Below, in pieces: positions 41,501-47,560 of a stretch of 64,000 nucleotides of DNA. This DNA comes from Larkinella punicea (GTDB lineage: Bacteria; Bacteroidota; Bacteroidia; Cytophagales; Spirosomataceae). Numbering within the stretch: position 1 is the stretch's first letter; the number at the start of each line of letters is the position of its first letter. Under the pieces are notes generated by a model. The model did no database searches, was not told the DNA's origin, and was given only the letters and a program-made list of their open reading frames with translations. The position numbers were made by a program, and so were the translations under genes. The stretch covers positions 1 through 64,000 of the forward strand of contig NZ_QOWE01000036.1 in the NCBI RefSeq assembly GCF_003334855.1, read 5' to 3'.

Positions 41501-42500
41501 CGTATTGGCGTCGGCCATGCACCCTTTACCCAATCTAAAAACCCCGGAAGCCATGCTCTTGTCGGATCGGGAGCGGCTGCAACTGCCGTATCTGGTGACG
41601 GAACGGGATTTAGGCATGACCTTTCCGACCGCCCCCGGTTCGACAGCGAAAATTCTGACGGCGATGGCGGCCTTTAACAAACTGGGGTCGCCGGCGTCGG
41701 CGGTTCGGTATTCCATTTCGTGCCAGGAAATCATCCGGCGGGGCGAGCGGGAATCGGAGCCCTGCGGGGAATCCGTCGATATGCGAAAGGCGATAGTCCG
41801 GTCGAGTAACGTCTATTTTATCCGGCTGGCAAACGACCAGGCCCTCGACAAAGAAATGGCTGATCTGTATTTAGCCACGGGGATGAATGTCGATTACATC
41901 GGCGGCTACTCCTTTTCGGATACGCACACCGAGGCCGAGCGCGTTCAGATCCAGAAACACTGGCGCGATTCTTCGTTTGTGGTTCGCCGGAAGCTCTACC
42001 AAAGTTTGCAGTATCCGAGACGGTACCGCGGTGAGTTTTCGGGACTGGCCTGGGGGCAGGGGCAACTGAGCACCACGCCCGCAGCCCTGGCCCGGATGGC
42101 GGGAGCGATTGCCAACAAAGGCGTTTTGCAGCCCTCGCGCTACGTGGTGGCCAAAGCGGGGCAAACGCAGCCGGTTGGAACCGGCAAACCCGTAGCCCGA
42201 AGTTCCGATTACGCGGAGCAATTAAAGGAATTCATGATCGAACAGTCGAACCCGGCGGGGCGCAACAAAATCAACCTGGCGCGGGTGGCGGGCAAAACCG
42301 GTACGCCCGAACGGATTGTGCAGGGTGTTCAGGAAAATGACGGCTGGTACGTCTTTTTTGCACCCACACCCGACGGCCGGTCGAATACCGTGGTGACGGT
42401 GCGCATTGAGTTGGGAAAATCCTCCGCCGATGCGGTCAACTTAGCCAATACCGTCGTGGCGCCCATTTTAAAACAACGCCGGTATCTGGGTAGTTTTTAA
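38517..42500 (+). CDS. RodA/FtsW (SEDS) polymerase fused to a class B penicillin-binding transpeptidase (island, gene 6)
   Basis: 1327 residues from the ATG at 38517; an open frame continues upstream but overlaps the kinase gene and is not protein-like. Order: a membrane helix (11-30); a periplasmic part including a carboxypeptidase-regulatory-like beta domain (158-250, TDAGGRFSFTGL); SEDS helices (280-735) with FQPSE (424-428), SGGWTGQGLGKG, the catalytic-type HTD (D634), GEELG and PFLSYGK; one more helix (750-770). A PBP part follows with GTIYDRKG, SxxK at 1042-1045 (STAK), SxN at 1096-1098 and KTG at 1260-1262. All glycosyltransferase and transpeptidase motifs are intact, so one chain could polymerise and cross-link peptidoglycan. 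These activities are separate proteins in known rod and divisome complexes. Confidence 0.95.
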   Translation: MKGTSVSSGRLYLLGASVMLLLLFVRLYINLLPGLNQAKEALANGQAITLQPGLKSTPIQRLLNSGNYYSDPADRTLVADSLAAKLGANGSPDNLGAINKRQFSIRAPVAWRSRIGGADFQNRLQLSRQQMGFDSILYVRELNNPKPYPATVSAGSGTATISGQVALTETEQPVANVLVQLKRHPATAQPDTLPNQFTYARTDAGGRFSFTGLTTDLGYSVVALKPGFEFGSRRGTSQLTSDQSYTFTARPHQLRLIGSVVYGQLKSDHAFIVRTPTAFTVQFWLIVVLFIGAFWAVQGVWSIRRFSPDPLLLSVLMLLTGISVLTLLAIQDPLQDTLYAWQTLQGVAAGLFGLLIVSQINIGRLYADWRFDWLFTFFNRSSVRLSGWTWLVLALGLAALTLFIGSGPEGSGVRVNLSVLGLTFQPSEITKYLLLVFFAGFFAANEQQIRQLPDLRWRFAVSFGALAGAGLLMLLYLLLGDMGPALVVCFTFLLFYSIARGNLPLTLATGVGYGIALWFLPGWIATLLSLVVLMGYLFWRGEARSKTALGWAALLTEAPVLLLMVIAMFAFGDQLPFVGSRLADRKAIWLSPWNNDVYGGDHLAHSFWTLASGGWTGQGLGKGFANAMPAAHTDMILPSVGEELGGLGVIAVFLLMGLLLHRTFLHARRAGQPFSFFLVAGIAIATGVQFLIIASGSIGLLPLTGISVPFLSYGKISLIVNLMAMGVVFSVAHRPGQAEQREYLEKNYDVVLMAGIAGFLLGVAVLIGRLLPIVGWRGNEYIVRPARVITRNGDPIYSYNPRIERLTRVLASGTIYDRKGLVLATSSPDRVTRQLSRLKKSGLESDQIRAMSQKRLQRYYPFGEHLFFWTGDLNTQLFWGQSNGYYAEATHFSELRGFNSRPRKTNLVATHYRADRFSPTVEQTRTLSVYDYRELAPALRAGVDSREVANRKSKNRDLFLSVDADLQVALQKSLAQSEYRDKRLSVVVLDAASGDVLASAMHPLPNLKTPEAMLLSDRERLQLPYLVTERDLGMTFPTAPGSTAKILTAMAAFNKLGSPASAVRYSISCQEIIRRGERESEPCGESVDMRKAIVRSSNVYFIRLANDQALDKEMADLYLATGMNVDYIGGYSFSDTHTEAERVQIQKHWRDSSFVVRRKLYQSLQYPRRYRGEFSGLAWGQGQLSTTPAALARMAGAIANKGVLQPSRYVVAKAGQTQPVGTGKPVARSSDYAEQLKEFMIEQSNPAGRNKINLARVAGKTGTPERIVQGVQENDGWYVFFAPTPDGRSNTVVTVRIELGKSSADAVNLANTVVAPILKQRRYLGSF

Positions 42501-42519
42501 CCCCAAACCGCCCTTTTTT

Positions 42520-43419
42520 ATGAGCATCCTGGACACAGTAAAGAAACTATTCGGATTTACACCGGCAGAACCGCCAGCCGCTGCGGAGCGTCCGGCGGAG
42601 GTTGCCAAGCGCACAGAACCGGTCCCTGTTATCCCCAAACCGGCTCCCTCCGGGCCACCCCCGGCTGCTCCGCGACGGGATCAGCTCATCCGGTTTGTGA
42701 TCAACAAACTGCGGGCTTACCAGAACGAGCCGGAAACCGCTCCCGTGGGACTTAGGCTTGTGATTTTTTGTCCAACCCCGGAGGAAGAAGAACTCTACCG
42801 CGTGGTTTTGTGGACCAACCAGCCGGGGAAGTTCCAGCGGGAATTAAACCGCCTGCTGGCCGACAATTACATTGTTTTGCCCAAAAATTGGCGGTTTGAC
42901 TATGCGCTTTTTGCGGATGAATGGCCAGCCACCACCTACCGGGAAAGCAACCTGGGTTTGCTTGTCGAGGATCAATCGAAGCCCGACGCCACCCCGCTGC
43001 TGGCCCGCATTGTGACCCTGGTGGGCCAGACGGAGCAGGCAGAGTATCTCCTCGATTCGTCCCGGAAAGGCACGTTTTGCATCGGTCGCGGGCATACCGC
43101 CCAAACCAACTCGGGCCGGGTGCGAACCAACGACATTGTGATTCTCAACGACGACGATGCCGGTTTTGATCCGGACAAAGGGGCGGGAAATGGGGCCGTT
43201 AGCCGGGCGCATGCCACGATCCGGTATGATTCCGGGCAAAAACAATACGCCCTGCTGGTCGATCCGGGAGGGTTGCCTGCCAGCGGCAACAAGACGAAAA
43301 TCATGCACCCCGACAACACCATCGAACGGGCCGATATTGCCGGGATGGGCTATCCGCTTCAGCATGGCGATCAGATCGAGTTGGGGGGCGAGGTGGTTCT
43401 GCTGTTCGAACTTCGGTAA
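42520..43419 (+). CDS. Second FhaA-like protein with C-terminal FHA domain (island, gene 7)
   Basis: 299 residues, 19 bases after the SEDS-PBP stop. A Pro/Ala-rich segment (20-55) precedes an N-terminal domain with LRLVIFCPTPEEEELY and NYIVLPKNWRFDYALF, which visually aligns with NYERVVPVAANWFFKF of the first island gene. The FHA domain (about 185-299) has FCIGRG (pThr arginine), VSRAHATI (S-x-x-H), GNKTKI and the closing QHGDQIELGGEVVLLFEL. It has an insertion with an acidic loop (NDDDAGFDPDKG). It is predicted to bind phosphothreonine on a kinase or on the SEDS-PBP cytoplasmic loops. Confidence 0.85.
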   Translation: MSILDTVKKLFGFTPAEPPAAAERPAEVAKRTEPVPVIPKPAPSGPPPAAPRRDQLIRFVINKLRAYQNEPETAPVGLRLVIFCPTPEEEELYRVVLWTNQPGKFQRELNRLLADNYIVLPKNWRFDYALFADEWPATTYRESNLGLLVEDQSKPDATPLLARIVTLVGQTEQAEYLLDSSRKGTFCIGRGHTAQTNSGRVRTNDIVILNDDDAGFDPDKGAGNGAVSRAHATIRYDSGQKQYALLVDPGGLPASGNKTKIMHPDNTIERADIAGMGYPLQHGDQIELGGEVVLLFELR

Positions 43420-43455
43420 GCGGTTTTGCCATTTCCAAACCCGCATTCTGTTTTG

Positions 43456-43463
43456 TATCTTTG
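43456..43463 (+). promoter_or_regulatory. TAnnTTTG element immediately before moaD
   Basis: TATCTTTG is a perfect match to the Bacteroidota -7 element and ends three bases before the moaD ATG (43467). If used, the transcript would be nearly leaderless. A well-spaced -33 element is not visible (TTTG at 43425-43428 is 27 bases away), which lowers confidence. Confidence 0.3.
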
Positions 43464-43466
43464 GGC

Positions 43467-43715
43467 ATGAGCAATCGAATTTCTGTTCAGCTTTTTGGCA
43501 TCACCCGCGAGATTGTCGGCTCTTCGGCCCTCACGCTTGACCTGCCCCAACCCGGCCAGGTGGGTGAATTATTGAGTAATCTGAAAGAGCAATACCCCGC
43601 CCTGACTGGTCTGCGTTCGTTGCTGGTGGCCGTCAACGGCGAATACGCCGAAGCGGATCAACCGTTACATCCCAACGATGAAATCGCCCTCATCCCGCCC
43701 GTCAGCGGAGGCTGA
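43467..43715 (+). CDS. moaD: Molybdopterin synthase small subunit (MoaD/ThiS-like)
   Basis: 82 residues from the ATG at 43467 (a TTG two codons earlier is unlikely). It has a ubiquitin-like fold ending in the essential double glycine (PPVSGG), whose terminal thiocarboxylate donates sulphur to precursor Z. The segment NDEIALIPPVSGG is the classic MoaD ending. The next gene is moaE, the large subunit, supporting MoaD over ThiS. A hairpin of simple words separates the two genes. Other molybdenum-cofactor genes are not in the window. Confidence 0.9.
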   Translation: MSNRISVQLFGITREIVGSSALTLDLPQPGQVGELLSNLKEQYPALTGLRSLLVAVNGEYAEADQPLHPNDEIALIPPVSGG

Positions 43716-43721
43716 AAATAG

Positions 43722-43804
43722 AATGATGGATGATGAACGATGAATGGACTAACGCCATCGTCCATCGTCCATCATTCATAACTCATCGTTCATCATCCAT
43801 CATT
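43722..43804. repeat. Simple-word hairpin between moaD and moaE
   Basis: A 22 bp perfect stem (43722-43743 with 43783-43804). The 5' arm is made of ATGATGGATGATGAACG words, and further overlapping complementary words fill the loop. It lies 6 bases after the moaD stop and 5 bases before the moaE start, a position where a full terminator would separate the two subunits of one enzyme. Confidence 0.85.
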
Positions 43805-43809
43805 TCCTT

Positions 43810-44220
43810 ATGGTTTCGATTACGACTGATCCCATCGATATGAATGCGGCTTACCGATACGTTTCGACGGATGCGGCCGGGGCCATTACATTTTTCTTCG
43901 GAACGGTTCGCGACAGCACCGACGAACGCGCGGTCGAGCGGCTGGAATACGAAGCGTATGACCGCATGGCCTTAACCAAGATGCAGGAAATTGCCGACGA
44001 AGCCTGCCGACGCTGGGATGTCCGGAAGTATACGATCATTCACCGCAAAGGTAATCTGGCCATTGGTGACATCGCGGTTTTGATTGCCGTGGCCACGCCC
44101 CACCGGGCCGATTCATTCGATGCCTGCCGCTACATCATCGACACCCTCAAGCAACAGGTTCCGATCTGGAAAAAGGAGATTTTTGAAGACGGCCAGGTCT
44201 GGGTCGACGCCCATCCTTAG
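43810..44220 (+). CDS. moaE: Molybdopterin synthase large subunit
   Basis: 136 residues that pair with MoaD to convert cyclic pyranopterin to molybdopterin. Typical segments are seen: GAITFFFGTVRDSTDERAVERLEYEAYDRMA, IIHRKGNLAIGDIAVLIAVATPHR with the conserved H-R and G-x-x-A-I features, and the lysine-bearing VPIWKKEIFEDG near the end that contacts the substrate. The length is standard. It overlaps the end of the convergent EEP-family gene by 4 bases. Confidence 0.94.
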   Translation: MVSITTDPIDMNAAYRYVSTDAAGAITFFFGTVRDSTDERAVERLEYEAYDRMALTKMQEIADEACRRWDVRKYTIIHRKGNLAIGDIAVLIAVATPHRADSFDACRYIIDTLKQQVPIWKKEIFEDGQVWVDAHP

Positions 44221-45386
44221 AAATCAAACTCTACGTGGGTTCGGGGCGTCCGGTCTTTGCTGATTTCGCGCGGTTTGATGGCGTATTGGGCCATAATGGG
44301 GTAATGGTCGGAGAATTTGACGTCGCGGTAGGTCACGTAGTTGAGCGGTTCCAGAAACCGGGCGTTGTAGAACTGGTTGTCGATGCGCAGAAAACCGGGG
44401 GCCTTGTTGTAACTGAAACCAAATCCGCGCCCCGCATCTTCGAAGGCATTCCGGAGCAGCCGACGCAGTTTTCCGTACGTATAACTGTAGGGCGTGTCGT
44501 TAAAATCGCCACAGATGATAATGGGATGCGGGCTGTTTCGGTAAAACTCCTCAACCCTGACAATCTGGTTTCGGCGCAGGGTCAGGCCCTGCCGGAGCTG
44601 CCGTAAAACCGTCCGCGTGTTGCTTTTGACCCGGTTGGTCTCCGTTTGATCCAGCATTCCACCCACCCGAATGCCCATCGACTGCATGTGGACACTGATT
44701 ACCCTGACGGTGTCGGCTCCCACCTTGACATCCGCCCAAACCAAACCGTTGAAATTATCGAAAACCTCGTCACCCCGCTTCACGATGGGGTAGCGCGAAA
44801 AAACCGCCACGCCGAAAAACTTCCCCGGCCCCTCCCGCTCCGGCGGATGCAGCACGGCATAATACGGATACCCGGCTTTCTCCAGCCGCCGGATGGTTTT
44901 GAAGACGACCGAACTATTATCGTTGTAAAACTCCTGGAAACACTTCACGTCCGATGGTTCTTTCAGGACCCATTCAATCATCTTGTTGGCATCGTCGGGG
45001 CGCTGGGTATCCACGATGTCATATTTATTGAATCCCATCGCGTTATAGCTCATGACCTGCAGCATCGGACGTTTCTCACTGTTGCTGCCCGGTTGGCTAT
45101 ACGTCAGGGTGCGTCGCCAGAACGGAATACCGATCAGCATCGTCAACACGGGCAGCACGGCCCGCCAGGGGCGAACCAATACCCAAAAGAGGATAAAAAA
45201 CAGATTGCAGGCCCAGGCGACGGGCAATGAAATCATCAGGATACTGGCGGTCCAGTGTCCAATCGGCACTTCGTAGAGCAGGTAATAAACCAGCAGTGTA
45301 TACAGAAACAACAACAGGTTCAGCGACCAGAGCAGCGACGAAAAAAACGAAGAAACCAGTACGCCAAGCCTAAGCGAAAATTTCAT
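44217..45386 (-). CDS. Endonuclease/exonuclease/phosphatase family membrane protein
   Basis: 389 residues. Three hydrophobic helices in the first ~100 residues (e.g. LLLFLYTLLVYYLLY, SILMISLPVAWACNLFFILFW) anchor an EEP domain outside or at the membrane. Domain motifs are VMSYNAMGFNKYD, FQEFYND with the catalytic glutamate, ISVHMQS, ICGDFNDTPYS, and SDHYPIMAQY at the end with the catalytic histidine. This layout is common in Bacteroidota; the substrate may be a nucleic acid, phosphoinositide-like or phospholipid ester. It is alone on the minus strand. Confidence 0.9.
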   Translation of the reverse strand: MKFSLRLGVLVSSFFSSLLWSLNLLLFLYTLLVYYLLYEVPIGHWTASILMISLPVAWACNLFFILFWVLVRPWRAVLPVLTMLIGIPFWRRTLTYSQPGSNSEKRPMLQVMSYNAMGFNKYDIVDTQRPDDANKMIEWVLKEPSDVKCFQEFYNDNSSVVFKTIRRLEKAGYPYYAVLHPPEREGPGKFFGVAVFSRYPIVKRGDEVFDNFNGLVWADVKVGADTVRVISVHMQSMGIRVGGMLDQTETNRVKSNTRTVLRQLRQGLTLRRNQIVRVEEFYRNSPHPIIICGDFNDTPYSYTYGKLRRLLRNAFEDAGRGFGFSYNKAPGFLRIDNQFYNARFLEPLNYVTYRDVKFSDHYPIMAQYAIKPREISKDRTPRTHVEFDF

Positions 45387-45537
45387 ACGAACGAATCAGA
45401 TGGGTGCGGGTCACGCAGACCGCCTTTTTTCAGTAACGACAGATGTAGGGCGTAGGAGTACAAAGTTACAAACGTTTGTTCGGAAAATAGCCCGTTTAAT
45501 CAGCCGTAAAAATTGTTAGAGGCAGTTCGGCAATTTG

Positions 45538-45570
45538 ATTGGGAAACAATTCATAAAATACTTATCTTTG
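45538..45570 (+). promoter_or_regulatory. Promoter of the rimP-nusA-infB operon
   Basis: TATCTTTG at 45563-45570 is a perfect TAnnTTTG -7 element. ATTG at 45538-45541 (21-base spacing) is the best -33 candidate. Transcription would start near 45575, giving a leader of about 55 bases before rimP. Confidence 0.6.
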
Positions 45571-45598
45571 CACCACTTATCAGCATTTGTGCATGGCA

Positions 45599-45621
45599 GG
45601 GAGTTTTCGACTCCCTTTTTT
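45599..45621 (+). terminator. Terminator-like hairpin in the rimP leader (candidate attenuator)
   Basis: GGGAG (45599-45603), a 7-base loop, CTCCC (45611-45615) and T6 (45616-45621) form a short intrinsic-terminator shape. It lies between the predicted promoter and the rimP ATG (45630), so it would act on the operon's own leader. GCAC near 45571 can pair with GTGC near 45589, giving a possible second fold. Confidence 0.55.
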
Positions 45622-45629
45622 GTTAATTT

Positions 45630-46109
45630 ATGGATGTAAAGGCGAAAGTCAACGAACTGTTACAGCCGTATCTGAACGAAGATCAGTATTTTATCGTTGG
45701 CATTCAGGTATCCCCTTCCCGTACTCGTGCTAAAATAACCGTCTTGCTGGATAGCGATACCGGAATCACTATTGAGGAATGCGCGGGAATCAGCCGTCAG
45801 TTGGGCAACCAACTGGAAGAGTTGGAAGTATTTGACGGACAGGCATTTACCCTGGAAGTATCATCGCCGGGTGTGGATGAACCCCTGGTGTTGAGACGGC
45901 AGTATCTGAAAAACGTAGGTCGTGAGGTGGAAGTGTTGCTGAACGACGGTCAGATTCGGAAAGGGAAGCTGGAGAGCATCGGAGACGATCACATTGTGAT
46001 CACCGAAATACCGCTCAAAAAACCGAAGAAAAACGATCCTCCGATCGAACCGACGGCCATCCCGTTTACCGAAATAAAGAAGAGCACAATACAAGTTTCA
46101 TTTAAATAA
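45630..46109 (+). CDS. rimP: Ribosome maturation factor RimP
   Basis: 159 residues needed for assembly of the 30S subunit. The N-terminal alpha/beta domain contains GITIEECAGISRQLGNQLE and FTLEVSSPGVDEPL, the family signature; the C-terminal SH3-like domain follows with VEVLLNDGQIRKGKLESIGDDHIVI. Length and order match the family. It is the first gene of the classic rimP-nusA-infB cluster, preceded by a short leader with a terminator-like hairpin. Confidence 0.96.
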   Translation: MDVKAKVNELLQPYLNEDQYFIVGIQVSPSRTRAKITVLLDSDTGITIEECAGISRQLGNQLEELEVFDGQAFTLEVSSPGVDEPLVLRRQYLKNVGREVEVLLNDGQIRKGKLESIGDDHIVITEIPLKKPKKNDPPIEPTAIPFTEIKKSTIQVSFK

Positions 46110-46133
46110 AGGAAGGTCGGTTTCTAAGTCGCG

Positions 46134-46210
46134 TTTTCAGTTCGTAGTTTCTGTTTATTCTGACTGGAAACCTATAACTGAATCCCTACACTGAAAACTG
46201 AGAACTGAAA
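46134..46210. repeat. Imperfect simple-word hairpin between rimP and nusA
   Basis: TTTCAGTTCGTAGTTT words near 46135-46155 can pair imperfectly with AACTGAGAACTGAAA near 46195-46210. Here the pyrimidine-rich arm is 5', opposite to the other hairpins of the class. Pairing is weaker than in the other cases. Confidence 0.4.
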
Positions 46211-46212
46211 TT

Positions 46213-47457
46213 ATGGATAGCGGAGTACTCATTGAGTCGTTTGCAGAGTTTGCACGGTCGAAAAATATCGACCGCCCGACCATGATCAAAATTCTGGAAG
46301 ATGTATTCCGGACGATGATTCGCAAGAAATACGGCACTGACGAAAACTTTGACGTTATCATCAACGCCGAAAGCGGTGACCTCGAAATGTGGCGCACCCG
46401 CGAGATTGTGGATGACAATTCGGAAGACATCTGGGATTATGACAAAATCCCGCTGGCAGAAGCCCGCAAGATTCAGGCCGACTTTGAAGTGGGTGAAGAA
46501 GTAGCCGAAGAAGTAAAACTGGAGGATTTTGGTCGCCGGGTTGTGCAAACCGCCCGCCAAACGTTGATTCAGAAGATCAAAGATCTGGAGAAAGAGATCC
46601 TTTACGATAAATATAAAAACCAGGTTGGTGATTTACTGAACGCAGAAGTTTACCAATTGCTTAAAAATGAAGTAATTTTGCTCGACAATGAAGGCAATGA
46701 AATCAGCCTTCCCAAAAGCGAGCAGATTCCGAAAGATCGGTATCGGAAAGGAGAAACCACCAAAGCCGTCGTCCACCGCGTTGAAATGATCAATGGCACG
46801 CCCAAGATCGTTTTGTCCCGGACATCGCCGGTTTTTCTGGAGCGCCTGTTTGAGAACGAAATTCCGGAGATTTACGACGGACTGATTTCCATTCGCCGGA
46901 TCGTTCGCGAACCAGGTGAGCGGGCCAAAGTCGCCGTGGAATCGTACGACGACCGGATTGATCCGGTGGGTGCCTGCGTCGGGATGAAAGGATCGCGGAT
47001 TCACAGCATTGTTCGGGAACTGGGTAACGAGAATATTGACGTTATCAACTATACCGACAACTTTGAGCTGCTGATCAGCCGGGCGTTGAGTCCGGCCAAA
47101 ATCAGTACGATGACCGTTGACCGCGAAGCCAAACGCGTATCGGTTTTCCTGAAACCCGATCAGGTTTCACTGGCCATCGGAAAAGGCGGTCAGAATATCA
47201 AACTGGCCGGTCGGCTGGTGGGTATGGAGATCGACGTGTTCCGGGATGTCGAAGGGCAGGAAGACGATGAGGATGTTGATTTGTCCGAATTCAATGACGA
47301 GATCGACAACTGGATGATCGAGGAACTGCGCCGGGTTGGGTTGGACACCGCCAAGAGCGTGCTGGCCCGTTCGAAAGAAGAACTTGTCCGGATGACGGAT
47401 CTGGAAGAAGATACAGTTGAAGAGATTCTGGCCATTTTGCGCCAGGAATTTGAGTAA
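46213..47457 (+). CDS. nusA: Transcription termination/antitermination protein NusA
   Basis: 414 residues that bind RNA polymerase and nascent RNA, affecting pausing and termination. Order: an N-terminal polymerase-binding domain (1-130, with MIRKKYGTDENFDVIIN), an S1 domain (about 135-200), and KH domains with GACVGMKGSRIHSIVRELGNENIDV and VSLAIGKGGQNIKLAGRLVG. It ends with one helical segment (EEDTVEEILAILRQEFE), lacking the E. coli C-terminal repeats, as usual outside proteobacteria. It sits between rimP and infB, with hairpins on each side. Confidence 0.97.
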   Translation: MDSGVLIESFAEFARSKNIDRPTMIKILEDVFRTMIRKKYGTDENFDVIINAESGDLEMWRTREIVDDNSEDIWDYDKIPLAEARKIQADFEVGEEVAEEVKLEDFGRRVVQTARQTLIQKIKDLEKEILYDKYKNQVGDLLNAEVYQLLKNEVILLDNEGNEISLPKSEQIPKDRYRKGETTKAVVHRVEMINGTPKIVLSRTSPVFLERLFENEIPEIYDGLISIRRIVREPGERAKVAVESYDDRIDPVGACVGMKGSRIHSIVRELGNENIDVINYTDNFELLISRALSPAKISTMTVDREAKRVSVFLKPDQVSLAIGKGGQNIKLAGRLVGMEIDVFRDVEGQEDDEDVDLSEFNDEIDNWMIEELRRVGLDTAKSVLARSKEELVRMTDLEEDTVEEILAILRQEFE

Positions 47458-47531
47458 AATGATGAACTATTGAGGATGAACGATGAATTAAGTCGATCCA
47501 TTCATCGTTCATCATACATAGTGTATCATTA
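47458..47531. repeat. Simple-word hairpin between nusA and infB
   Basis: The core GATGAACGATGAAT (47475-47488) pairs perfectly with 47500-47513. Outer arms (AATGATGAACTAT from 47458 and ATAGTGTATCATT to about 47530) extend pairing to about 36 bp with mismatches. It begins directly at the nusA stop codon and ends about 30 bases before the infB start. Confidence 0.8.
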
Positions 47532-47560
47532 AAATGCTTTTTTCATTCTAAACCATTTGT

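Noticed and set aside
33007-43419. Type VI secretion-associated kinase/phosphatase/FHA locus
   Set aside because: Kinase, PP2C and FHA proteins also occur in T6SS control loci, but no Tss, Hcp, VgrG or sheath genes are here, and the SEDS-PBP fusion points to wall synthesis.
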